DNA of 12,705 bases from Nanobdellota archaeon (GCA_030695685.1 JAUYPT010000102.1:1-12705), one strand, 5' to 3'; positions 4,679 through 11,357 are shown, numbered from the stretch's first letter. The notes: a model not told the origin generated them from the sequence alone. Made by a program: numbers and translations.

Positions 4679-6137
4679 ACTCTACAACTTCCCCAACAAT
4701 ACTCCTCAGCATGTGATCAACAACCCGAATGCTGATTTTCTTTTTCAGCGGTAATCGTCCTTTAACACCAATAATCAAGGGATACGTTCCCATCTGCCGG
4801 CAAAACGTTGTTTTACCATCATACATTTCCGTCCAGACATCATTCATGATCGTTCCTTTAGGCAATAAACGCTGCAGCAGCGGAAAATCTATGTTCTGCC
4901 GGATGTCATTCCGCCACTTCCAATAATATTTTTTATTCTTCCGCAAAAATTTATTGCCTGCTTTCTGCGCCAGAAGAGTATTTGGCAGTATTGCTGCCTG
5001 CCGGATGTTAATCCGCCGTAATAATAAGCCTTCAGCTACAATTGCCTGCAATGCATCCATATTTCTTTGATGTGATGTTTTGCTTTCATCAATCAAACCA
5101 AAGACAATGTTAATCCCTGGTAAAAAACAGGGCAAACCATTCGCACCTCGCTTCGCACCATATTTATTGATTATCCGGATCGCTTTCATAGCGATGGCAG
5201 GAGTCGTGTTTAACAAATTAGCCTTGACAACATCAGGGTCAAAACTTTCCACGCCAAAAGCGGCAATATTTCCCGGAGTGCAATAGTTCACGATCGCTTC
5301 TGTAATCTCTTCGCCGCCCGGCGCAACGACGGAATTGGGATTGACATTATCAATCTGCAGCATTTCAATAGCAGGACATTCTTTCCTGATTTTCTGCAGC
5401 ATCTCTATCGGCTTGTCAGAAACATAAAAGTCAGCTTGTTTTCCCAAGCGGAAATAACGGGCGCCCTGCTTGTAATAGGCTTTAACTTCTTGCACCACTG
5501 ATTCCATGGAACGGTTGAAGAACGCGCTTTTAATCGGTTCAGTGCAGAAACTGCATTTTCCTACTTTGCAGCCCCGCCCAGTTTCAATTTCAATCACTCT
5601 CTTATCCGGAATCTGCGCTAAAATTAATGCACCTGCTTCCGAGAACTTATCTAATTTGTGAAAAGGTACTGTGTAATCCTTAATCTCATCAAAAAGATCC
5701 AGATTTTCCTGCTCAAAAAATTTGCCGCCTTCCAGCTGTGTTCCAAAAATAGCCGGCCCAGTAAGAATTTTGGTAGCCTTGATATCCCTCATCAAAGGAA
5801 TTACTTCCTTCAGCGTTCCCGGCACGGCCGTTAAATATTTTCCAGGAACATGAACACCAATAATAACGACAAGAACATCAGTATTCTGCAGCACTTTTTC
5901 TGCATCATGAATAGTCGTGTTATAGACAAAGATATTGGTTTTCTCTTTTTCCGAAGGCTGTTTTTTGATGCCCTGATGCTTTTTCCACAGCCGCAGGTCA
6001 TCAATGGTAAGATAGGTTACTGCATGCCCTTCTGTACTCAACTGCCCGTAAATGTAGCGAGGATAGGTTCCTAAGTATGGCGGCACGCCTAAGCCTGATG
6101 CTTCATCTGTATAGCAGTCCAAAATAGTATACTTCAT
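4677..6137 (-). CDS. Archaeal radical SAM protein with B12-type N-terminal region
   Basis: A 486-residue protein. The N-terminal 1-175 region (ILDCYTDEASGLGVPPYLG at 5-23; a Rossmann-like VLVVIIGVHVPGKYL at 88-102) resembles the cobalamin-binding or decorative domain of B12-type radical SAM proteins. The iron-sulphur motif is GRGCKVGKCSFC with C190, C195 and C198, i.e. CX4CX2C rather than the usual CX3CX2C. Later conserved-looking stretches are YFRLGKQADFYV (228-239), AAFGVESFD (292-300) and GINIVFGLIDES (341-352). The C-terminal 60 residues look like a small beta-rich domain. Overall it is most like the archaeal COG1031 group of uncharacterised Fe-S oxidoreductases; this is from memory. The substrate is unknown. 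A TATA box 28 bp upstream supports the start and a leaderless mRNA. Confidence 0.82.
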   Translation of the reverse strand: MKYTILDCYTDEASGLGVPPYLGTYPRYIYGQLSTEGHAVTYLTIDDLRLWKKHQGIKKQPSEKEKTNIFVYNTTIHDAEKVLQNTDVLVVIIGVHVPGKYLTAVPGTLKEVIPLMRDIKATKILTGPAIFGTQLEGGKFFEQENLDLFDEIKDYTVPFHKLDKFSEAGALILAQIPDKRVIEIETGRGCKVGKCSFCTEPIKSAFFNRSMESVVQEVKAYYKQGARYFRLGKQADFYVSDKPIEMLQKIRKECPAIEMLQIDNVNPNSVVAPGGEEITEAIVNYCTPGNIAAFGVESFDPDVVKANLLNTTPAIAMKAIRIINKYGAKRGANGLPCFLPGINIVFGLIDESKTSHQRNMDALQAIVAEGLLLRRINIRQAAILPNTLLAQKAGNKFLRKNKKYYWKWRNDIRQNIDFPLLQRLLPKGTIMNDVWTEMYDGKTTFCRQMGTYPLIIGVKGRLPLKKKISIRVVDHMLRSIVGEVVE

Positions 6138-6160
6138 ACTCTCTGTTTCAGAGCTTTTTT

Positions 6161-6168
6161 TATAAATA
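6161..6168 (-). promoter_or_regulatory. TATA box of the radical SAM gene
   Basis: TATTTATA on the minus strand is centred about 28 bp before the ATG at 6137. It is divergent from the tRNA-Ile promoter. Confidence 0.65.
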
Positions 6169-6214
6169 TTCCTTCATAATAAAAAGAATTGCTTTCTAAG
6201 AAAGAATAGGCGTA

Positions 6215-6226
6215 ATATTTAAAAAG
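6215..6226 (+). promoter_or_regulatory. TATA box of tRNA-Ile
   Basis: The ATATTTAAAAAG sequence is centred about 30 bp upstream of the tRNA 5' end at 6251. Confidence 0.65.
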
Positions 6227-6271
6227 AATTGCCTCGTTGGCTGTTGTAACGGCCCCGTGGCTTAGCCTGGT

Positions 6272-6297
6272 ACTTTGTAATAAACACAGAGCAGGAA
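6272..6297 (+). other. tRNA-Ile intron 1, D-loop (20/21), 26 nt
   Basis: BHB: central helix exon CCTG (6266-6269) with intron CAGG (6292-6295); 5' bulge GTA (cut GT^A); 3' bulge AAA (cut AA^A). The intron stem CTTTGT/ACAGAG (6273-6278/6286-6291, one T-G pair) closes a 7-nt loop. Excision gives a consensus D-loop. Confidence 0.87.
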
Positions 6298-6314
6298 AGA
6301 GCACACGACTGATA

Positions 6315-6328
6315 CCAGTATGGTGGAG
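6315..6328 (+). other. tRNA-Ile intron 2, anticodon loop (37/38), 14 nt
   Basis: Removal rebuilds the loop CTGATAA expected of archaeal tRNA-Ile. The BHB is relaxed: a short CCA/TGG intron hairpin (6315-6317/6321-6323) and only three weak central pairs. The intron is the same length as the tRNA-Pro intron. Confidence 0.8.
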
Positions 6329-6350
6329 ATCGTGAGGTCCCGTGTTCAAA

Positions 6351-6440
6351 GGCAAGTTACACTATGCGAGTCGTATGTAAGTGGGGTACTCACTTTGTTC
6401 GACCCCACGACATCAGCAAATCAGTGTAACGGCATGAAAG
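6351..6440 (+). other. tRNA-Ile intron 3, T-loop (59/60), 90 nt
   Basis: BHB: exon TTCA (6345-6348) with intron TGAA (6435-6438); 5' bulge AAG (cut AA^G); 3' bulge AGT (cut AG^T). This is the same core as in the tRNA-Ala intron. The intron has stem GTTACACT/AGTGTAAC (6356-6363/6423-6430), a large internal loop and an upper stem GTGGGGT/ACCCCAC (6381-6387/6402-6408). A competing GTCGT/ACGAC pairing (6370-6374/6407-6411) also exists. Confidence 0.9.
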
Positions 6441-6455
6441 TCACGGCGGGGCCAC

Positions 6456-6473
6456 TTTTATTACTTATTTTTT
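6456..6473 (+). terminator. T-rich termination stretch after tRNA-Ile
   Basis: Runs of T at 6456-6459 and 6468-6473 immediately follow the tRNA. Archaeal RNA polymerase terminates at such runs. Confidence 0.5.
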
Positions 6474-6479
6474 CTACAG

Positions 6480-6562
6480 CAAAGGCACTAAATATTTGTA
6501 CTTATAGTAAGTGCCTTTGTATATATAAAAGCAAGAACAAGGTTCAAATATTTCTTGCTTTT
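6480..6562. other. Two tandem hairpins between tRNA-Ile and the NFACT gene
   Basis: The first hairpin pairs CAAAGGCACT (6480-6489) with AGTGCCTTTG (6510-6519). The second pairs AAAAGCAAGAA (6527-6537) with TTCTTGCTTTT (6552-6562). A TATA-like ATATATAAAA (6521-6530) lies between them. No open frame is convincing here. They may be transcript-end structures, a small RNA, or protein-binding sites upstream of the NFACT promoter. Confidence 0.5.
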
Positions 6563-6572
6563 AATATAAAAC

Positions 6573-6580
6573 TATATAAA
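6573..6580 (+). promoter_or_regulatory. TATA box of the NFACT-methyltransferase operon
   Basis: TATATAAA is centred about 26 bp before the ATG at 6602, predicting a leaderless mRNA and supporting that start over in-frame codons further upstream. Confidence 0.65.
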
Positions 6581-6601
6581 ACAAAACAGAATAATCAAAC
6601 C

Positions 6602-7687
6602 ATGGCTAAAAAATCAATCTCCTCAGTAGAACTGGCAGCGCTGGTGAATGAACTGCAGTTTATAATCCGCGGCAAAGTTTCCCAGATTTACCACCAGGAA
6701 AATGAAGAATTTGTATTGCAGCTTCATGCACCGGGACAAGGAAAGCAGCTGCTAAAAATAGTACCGGGAAAATTTCTCTGTCTGACAGATGCTAAAGATG
6801 TTCCGCTTCGCCCTTCGGGATTCTGCATGCAGCTGCGGAAATATCTCTCTCATGCCTCGATCAACGATATGTACCAGCAGGAATCTGAAAGGATTGTTAT
6901 TTTTGAATTAGAAAAATTAACCACGTTCTTCCTGATCGTAGAATTATTTTCCAAAGGAAATATCATTCTTACGGATAAAGATTATATGATTATCACCGTA
7001 TTAGACCGGCAGATCTGGAAAGATCGTACCGTCAAACCAGGAGAAAAATATCTTTTCCCAACTCCAGGCATTAACTGGAAAAAGCTGACAGAAAATAAAT
7101 TAGTATCTATCCTTCACAACAGCGACAAGAAAAATCTGGCAACGACGTTGGCAACAGAAATTGGGTTAGGCGGTGTCTACGCTGAAGAATTGTGCAGACG
7201 TAGTGGTGTTGATAAGGATTTACTGCCTACACAAGTCAGTCCTACAATGGCACAAGAACTTCTGAAAGAACTTACAACAATGATCAAGCAGATTAAAAAG
7301 CCGCAAGGATTCATCTATGCAGAACAGGTTACGCCGTTTCCATTGCTGAACGAAATTCCTCTCCATAAAACGAAAACGTACAATAAAGCCATCAGCACAC
7401 TCAATCCATTTAATATTGTCTCACCCTACGATAAAAAAATTAAGGCTTTGGAAAGGACAATTGCCGAACAGCAGCAGTCGATTCACGAGCTGGAAACAAA
7501 AATGAGCCTCTCCAAGCAGAAAGGGGAATTAATCTATGAAAAATATATGCCACTTCAAAAATTACTGGAGATTGTCAAAGAACTGAAAAAGAACAAGGAT
7601 TGGAATGAAATTGCGTTGGAATTAAAAAAAGAAAAGAAAATAAAAGCTGTTGATTTGAAACACAAAAAAATTATCATTGATTTGTAA
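6602..7687 (+). CDS. NFACT / Rqc2-like protein lacking the NFACT-R domain
   Basis: A 361-residue homologue of the archaeal NFACT (FbpA/RqcH/Rqc2) family, which binds obstructed large ribosomal subunits in quality control. The NFACT-N domain covers about 1-160 (SVELAALVNELQF at 8-20; LFSKGNIILTD at 115-125; LDRQ at 134-137). A helix-hairpin-helix with the family phrase GLGGVYAEELCRRSGVD lies at 188-204, and a coiled coil at about 275-345. Full-length archaeal members are roughly 600-700 residues and continue with a second coiled-coil arm and NFACT-R (DUF814), which contacts tRNA; this one stops at KKIIIDL, where NFACT-R normally begins. The reading frame is also open upstream through tRNA-Ile, but that part is not coding. 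The methyltransferase gene starts one base after the stop. Confidence 0.85.
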   Translation: MAKKSISSVELAALVNELQFIIRGKVSQIYHQENEEFVLQLHAPGQGKQLLKIVPGKFLCLTDAKDVPLRPSGFCMQLRKYLSHASINDMYQQESERIVIFELEKLTTFFLIVELFSKGNIILTDKDYMIITVLDRQIWKDRTVKPGEKYLFPTPGINWKKLTENKLVSILHNSDKKNLATTLATEIGLGGVYAEELCRRSGVDKDLLPTQVSPTMAQELLKELTTMIKQIKKPQGFIYAEQVTPFPLLNEIPLHKTKTYNKAISTLNPFNIVSPYDKKIKALERTIAEQQQSIHELETKMSLSKQKGELIYEKYMPLQKLLEIVKELKKNKDWNEIALELKKEKKIKAVDLKHKKIIIDL

Positions 7688-7688
7688 T

Positions 7689-8300
7689 ATGGACAAAAAC
7701 CAAACGATAATTAAACAGTATCTCCGCCTGATCTATACCTTCTGGGCAAAATTCTACGATAATTATGTCGAACCACGCTGGAAGTTTGACCGCCGGAAAG
7801 CAATCGAATTCCTTCAGATTAATACAGGAGATCGCATCCTGGAAATCGGCGTTGGAACAGGATTAAATCTGCCGTTCTATCCTCAAGACTGTACGGTAAT
7901 TGGGATTGATATCTCGTCAGCAATGTTACAAAAAGCAAAGCAAAAGCCTCACCAGGCAGAAATCACTCTTCAAAAAATTGATGGACAGCATTTACCGTTT
8001 CCGCATAACTCTTTTGACAAGGCGCTGGCAACGTATGCCCTCAGAGTTTCACCGCATCCCAAAAAAGTTCTCCAGGAGTTAAATCGAGTAGTTACAAAAG
8101 GAGGCATCTTCTGCATTGTCGACCGCTTTAAAGGAAAGTCTATTATTTCATGGCTCCAGAACCCTTTTTTCTTTCTCATCGGCGGAGGATGGAATTACAA
8201 TATTAACAAGTTAATAACAGGAACGTCTTGGACATTAGTCCATGACAAACCTTTTGGAACAAAAAGAAATACGCGGTTGATTATCCTTCGAAATGATTAG
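7689..8300 (+). CDS. Class I SAM-dependent methyltransferase
   Basis: A 203-residue Rossmann-fold methyltransferase. Motif I is LEIGVGTGLN (51-60), the ribose-binding acidic loop is IGIDIS (71-76, D74), and a motif near D98 (IDGQHLPF) is typical of the UbiE / phospholipid N-methyltransferase (PmtA-like) group; so is the N-terminal FYDNYVEP segment. Residues 151-165 include a hydrophobic stretch, which could fit a membrane-associated small-molecule or lipid substrate. The ATG at 7689 comes one base after the NFACT stop, so it is translated from the same mRNA. A TTG at 7677 in the same frame overlaps NFACT and is less likely. Because a copy of the NFACT tail follows this gene, it may have been inserted into this locus. 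The substrate is unknown. Confidence 0.85.
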   Translation: MDKNQTIIKQYLRLIYTFWAKFYDNYVEPRWKFDRRKAIEFLQINTGDRILEIGVGTGLNLPFYPQDCTVIGIDISSAMLQKAKQKPHQAEITLQKIDGQHLPFPHNSFDKALATYALRVSPHPKKVLQELNRVVTKGGIFCIVDRFKGKSIISWLQNPFFFLIGGGWNYNINKLITGTSWTLVHDKPFGTKRNTRLIILRND

Positions 8301-8306
8301 GATTAG

Positions 8307-8348
8307 AACATTGATCTGAAACAGAAGAAAATAGTGATTGACTTGTGA
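8307..8348 (+). pseudogene. Duplicate of the NFACT C-terminal codons
   Basis: The codons read N-I-D-L-K-Q-K-K-I-V-I-D-L-stop, matching the NFACT end (V-D-L-K-H-K-K-I-I-I-D-L-stop at 7649-7687). The differences are mainly synonymous or conservative (TTG/CTG, AAA/AAG, GAT/GAC, TAA/TGA). It lies in the methyltransferase frame, after two in-frame TAGs, and has no start codon. It looks like the remnant of a second NFACT 3' end. Confidence 0.72.
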
Positions 8349-8349
8349 T

Positions 8350-8652
8350 TTATTCCTCTAACTTTTTAATAGTACGATAGGCAGCTAAAAAATTCAAATC
8401 CATTCCGTATGAATAAATAGAATCTGTATAAGGTCTTATCCTAAAGTCTCTTTCAGTACTAAAATAAATACTGTTCTCTTTTATTCCCGCAACATAGACT
8501 AACCTTCGCTGTTTATCATCAAAAAGATTATCACCTTTTGCCATTGTACCTATTTCCACTATCTCGACAGGATGATAAAAGCCTTCTATTAAATCCTCCA
8601 CTCTTCGAGGCTCTGGTAAATGATTCCATTCCATTAATCTGTTGAAGGCCAT
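8350..8652 (-). CDS. Hypothetical protein (100 aa)
   Basis: An unrecognised soluble protein, mostly beta in appearance, with a middle part that reads EIVEIGTMAKGDNLFDD, then RRLVYVAGIKENSIYFST. There are no cysteines and no membrane segment when the start is placed at 8652 (MAFNRLMEWN). A longer frame begins at 8697 with a hydrophobic stretch, but the TATA-like element at 8671-8682 would then lie inside the gene. That element is centred about 25 bp before 8652, which supports the shorter form and a leaderless mRNA. It is convergent with the NFACT-methyltransferase operon, its stop abutting the NFACT-tail repeat, and divergent from the 8776 gene. Function unknown. Confidence 0.6.
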   Translation of the reverse strand: MAFNRLMEWNHLPEPRRVEDLIEGFYHPVEIVEIGTMAKGDNLFDDKQRRLVYVAGIKENSIYFSTERDFRIRPYTDSIYSYGMDLNFLAAYRTIKKLEE

Positions 8653-8670
8653 AAGAATCAAAGTCAACAA

Positions 8671-8682
8671 ATTATTTATAAT
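8671..8682 (-). promoter_or_regulatory. TATA box of the 8652 gene
   Basis: ATTATAAATAAT on the minus strand is centred about 25 bp before the ATG at 8652. Confidence 0.5.
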
Positions 8683-8743
8683 CTTTTTTATAATCAAAAA
8701 TAGAGTTTACAATAAATAAGATGTAGTTAAGATAAAGCATAAA

Positions 8744-8754
8744 TTATTTATAGT
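8744..8754 (+). promoter_or_regulatory. TATA box of the 8776 operon
   Basis: TTATTTATAGT is centred about 27 bp upstream of the ATG at 8776, predicting a leaderless transcript that covers the 8776 gene and the coupled exonuclease gene. Confidence 0.55.
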
Positions 8755-8775
8755 TCTTGAAGACCTCTTATAAGT

Positions 8776-9489
8776 ATGGATGATAAAATAATAGATCAAG
8801 AAATGCATCATAAACTAGATCAATTAACCATAGAGTTAGAGCGTTTTTATGGCGCTCCCGTGCAAATAGAGATAGGAAGAGTGGTAGATGAGGAGTATTT
8901 CAATCCAGCCATTCTCTCTCTAAATAAGGTCGCTGATAACATCATCATCCATCCTCTCTTGAAGAGTCCATACGGCGAACTTCAACACCGACCGTGTGAA
9001 GTTATACCCTTGCCAACGAATAATCCAGAAATCCAACATGATTTAGGATTAATCAAAGGCAAATACAACCATTCCATCAACCAAGTGAATGAAAAAATAA
9101 ACAGTATCGACCATATTTCTAATTTTGCCTCCTATTTAAAGCGGGATTTTTTTGAGGATCTTATCAATCATTTAGGGAAGAAATATCCTCTTGGTGAAAC
9201 GGAAATTATTGCAGCACCCGGTAGTACGGAGCAATGGCCCACTATTGGTGGTGTTTTGGCAGATTTTGATGAATGGAAAAAAGAACGAACAGACATTTAT
9301 AATGAAGCACTTGACTATCTTCAGGAAAAAAATGCGCTCTTCCGGCATCATCGGTTGACAGCCACCCTTTCCGGTGTTTACATCAGTAAACATACAGATG
9401 ATATTTCTGATTTCAATTTAAATAAGCTGCTGCTCATCAAAAAAATCGCTGATGTAAAAATCCAATTACTTGACGAACCTGATGAATGA
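8776..9489 (+). CDS. Unknown protein coupled to an exonuclease gene
   Basis: A 237-residue protein that I do not recognise. It is acidic, soluble and probably mixed alpha/beta, with long helical stretches at about 90-135 and 165-190. No zinc ligands, P-loop or nuclease motif is visible; an early stretch (EIGRVVDEEYFNPAIL, 32-47) and a histidine-containing NIIIHPLLKSPYGE segment (55-68) are only mildly suggestive. Its stop overlaps the ATG of the RNase H-fold exonuclease gene by four bases (ATGA), which indicates translational coupling and a possible shared complex or pathway. The start is supported by the TATA element 27 bp upstream. Confidence 0.62.
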   Translation: MDDKIIDQEMHHKLDQLTIELERFYGAPVQIEIGRVVDEEYFNPAILSLNKVADNIIIHPLLKSPYGELQHRPCEVIPLPTNNPEIQHDLGLIKGKYNHSINQVNEKINSIDHISNFASYLKRDFFEDLINHLGKKYPLGETEIIAAPGSTEQWPTIGGVLADFDEWKKERTDIYNEALDYLQEKNALFRHHRLTATLSGVYISKHTDDISDFNLNKLLLIKKIADVKIQLLDEPDE

Positions 9490-10214
9490 TCAGAAATACC
9501 TTTCTCTTCCTGGACAAAATCGGCCGCAGAAAAGAGAGTTTAATCTGGCAGTCCGGCATTAAAGACTGGAACGATTTTTTAAAAACACAAAAAATCAATG
9601 GAATTTCTGTACAGAGCAAATATTATTACGATCGGAAAATACGAGAAGCGCAGCAAGCGCTGCTGCAGGAAAACGCATTCTATTTTAACGGCAAAATTCC
9701 ATCTATAGAACGCTGGCGGTTATATCATTATTTTAAGGAAAATTGCTGTTTTGTCGATATTGAAACTGATTCCTACGGCAGGATTACAGTTGTAGGAATC
9801 GCTGACAGCATAATGACTAAGCACTTTGTACGGGGAATTAATTTTGAGTCGCCTAGTATTAAAAATGAATTACAAAAATATACCGTCATCATCACATTCA
9901 ACGGATCATCGTTTGACCTGCCAAAATTAAAAAAAGAAGGCCTTACTCTACATCACCTTCATATCGACCTTAAGCCGCTGTGCATCAATCTAGGGCTAAA
10001 AGGAGGATTAAAAGAAGTAGAAAAAATCCTGCAGTTAAAACGTCCGGCACATCTCTATGGCAATCCTGTTGACTTATGGAAATCATTCCATGCGTCCGGC
10101 GATCGTGAGTATTTGGATCTGCTGCTGGATTACAATCGGGAAGATTGCGAGAATCTGCAGAATGTTATGAATTATGTGTATAAAGAAATGAGCAACAAAT
10201 TATATAAACACTAA
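9486..10214 (+). CDS. RNase H-fold 3'-5' exonuclease, YprB/RNase_H_2-like
   Basis: A 242-residue protein carrying DEDDy exonuclease motifs: FVDIETD with D91 and E93 (Exo I), ITFNGSSFDLPKL with D144 (Exo II), and LDYNREDCENL with Y216 and D220 (Exo III). HIDLKPL (159-165) and the GLKEVEKILQLKRP region are typical of the YprB/RNase_H_2 group. That group includes single-strand-directed 3'-5' nucleases but is mostly uncharacterised. The first 85 residues are a charged, helical extension of unknown function. Its ATG lies in the ATGA overlap with the upstream gene. All expected catalytic acids are present, so activity is likely; whether it acts on DNA or RNA is not visible. Confidence 0.87.
   Translation: MIRNTFLFLDKIGRRKESLIWQSGIKDWNDFLKTQKINGISVQSKYYYDRKIREAQQALLQENAFYFNGKIPSIERWRLYHYFKENCCFVDIETDSYGRITVVGIADSIMTKHFVRGINFESPSIKNELQKYTVIITFNGSSFDLPKLKKEGLTLHHLHIDLKPLCINLGLKGGLKEVEKILQLKRPAHLYGNPVDLWKSFHASGDREYLDLLLDYNREDCENLQNVMNYVYKEMSNKLYKH
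10201..10208 (+). promoter_or_regulatory. TATA box of trpS
   Basis: TATATAAA is centred about 27 bp before the trpS ATG and overlaps the last codons of the exonuclease gene. Confidence 0.65.
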
Positions 10215-10230
10215 AATTTACCTCAATTCC

Positions 10231-11349
10231 ATGCACAAAGTAACTCCCTGGGAAGTAAAAGGAAACATTGATTACGACCAGTTAATGAAAGAGTTCGGCG
10301 TTTCCAAGATTGATGATGATTTATTAAAAAGAATTAAAAAAAAAGCTGGAGCGCTTCATCATTTCCTGCGGCGGAACATTTTCTTTGGCCATCGAGATTT
10401 GAATTTTATTTTAGATGAATACGATAAAGGCAATACCTTTTTTTTGTACACCGGCCGTGCTCCATCCGGCCATACTCATCTCGGCCATCTTGTCCCTTGG
10501 ATGTTTACAAAATGGCTGCAGGACAAATTTAATGTAGAACTGTATTTCCAGTTTCCCGATGAGGAAAAATTTCTCTTCAAAAATAATTTAACGTTAGAAG
10601 ATACAAAAAAATACACTTATGAAAATATGCTTGATGTCATTGCGCTTGGCTTTGACCCCAAAAAAACACATTTTCTAGTTGATACAGTCCATGCTAACCT
10701 AATGTATCCAGAAGCGCTGAAGGTAGCGAAAAGAATTACCTTTTCCACTGTTAAAGCAGCATTTGGTTTGACAAATGAAAGCAACATTGGCAGTATTTTT
10801 TATACCTCAATGCAGGCAGTCCCGGCGTTCCTGCCCAGCGTCATAAAAAAGAAAAAAATACCTTGTTTAATTCCTCATGCCATCGACCAGGATCCTCACT
10901 TTAGAGTTTCCCGGGATGTCATTCCTAAACTGGGATATTACAAACCAGCATCAATCCAATGCCGTTTCCTGCCAGGTTTAGCGGGAATGGATAAAGACGG
11001 CAAGATGTCAGCGTCTGAAGAATCAACAGCAATTTACACTATTGATGATGCCCAGACGGTGAAACATAAAATTAACAAGTATGCTTTTTCAGGCGGGCAG
11101 GCAACAATTGAAGAGCACCGCAAAAAAGGCGGCAATCCAGACATTGATATCGCCTACCAATGGCTGCTTTTTTTTGAAGAAGATGATGCAAAACTGCACA
11201 AAATCTATGCTGATTACAAATCTGGAAAATTATTGTCTGGAGAATTGAAAGCAATCCTGATTGAGAAATTAAATACATTCCTAAAAGTACATCAACAGAA
11301 ACGAAAAGCGGCGGAAAAGAAAATTGAGAAGTTTATGTTTCACCTCTAA
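10231..11349 (+). CDS. trpS: Tryptophanyl-tRNA synthetase
   Basis: A 372-residue class I aminoacyl-tRNA synthetase that joins tryptophan to tRNA-Trp using ATP. The HIGH-type signature is TGRAPSGHTHLGHLVPW (74-90) and the KMSKS-type signature is KMSAS (258-262). PHAIDQDPHFRVSRDV (215-230), QFPDEEKFLF (107-116) and GLAGMDKDGKMS (249-260) match the archaeal/eukaryotic TrpRS type rather than the shorter bacterial one, and the length is normal for archaea. It has its own leaderless promoter: a TATA box centred 27 bp before the ATG, within the preceding gene's last codons, and no Shine-Dalgarno. This is one of the safest assignments in the window. Confidence 0.96.
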   Translation: MHKVTPWEVKGNIDYDQLMKEFGVSKIDDDLLKRIKKKAGALHHFLRRNIFFGHRDLNFILDEYDKGNTFFLYTGRAPSGHTHLGHLVPWMFTKWLQDKFNVELYFQFPDEEKFLFKNNLTLEDTKKYTYENMLDVIALGFDPKKTHFLVDTVHANLMYPEALKVAKRITFSTVKAAFGLTNESNIGSIFYTSMQAVPAFLPSVIKKKKIPCLIPHAIDQDPHFRVSRDVIPKLGYYKPASIQCRFLPGLAGMDKDGKMSASEESTAIYTIDDAQTVKHKINKYAFSGGQATIEEHRKKGGNPDIDIAYQWLLFFEEDDAKLHKIYADYKSGKLLSGELKAILIEKLNTFLKVHQQKRKAAEKKIEKFMFHL

Positions 11350-11357
11350 ACCACGCA

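Larger units (their letters stand above)
6251..6454 (+). tRNA. tRNA-Ile(GAT) interrupted by three introns
   Basis: Four exons (6251-6271, 6298-6314, 6329-6350, 6441-6454) give a 74-nt tRNA with a complete cloverleaf. Acceptor GGCCCCG (6251-6257) pairs with CGGGGCC (6447-6453), followed by A73. D-stem GCTT pairs with GAGC around the loop AGCCTGGTA (A14, G18G19, A21). Anticodon stem CACGA/TCGTG carries loop CTGATAA, anticodon GAT. The variable loop is AGGTC. T-stem CCGTG/CACGG carries loop TTCAAAT. Every arm is regular only after excising introns at 20/21 (26 nt), 37/38 (14 nt) and 59/60 (90 nt). No CCA is encoded. A TATA box lies 30 bp upstream and T-runs lie just downstream. Confidence 0.93.

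Noticed and set aside
6320..6601. N-terminal extension of the NFACT protein
   Set aside because: It runs through tRNA-Ile exons and introns and a hairpin region; a TATA box lies 26 bp before the ATG at 6602, and family homology begins there.
2432..7687. Functional link between tRNA-Ala and the Rqc2-like protein in alanine tailing
   Set aside because: The genes are 4 kb apart with other genes between them, and this protein lacks the domain that holds tRNA, so nearness is not evidence.
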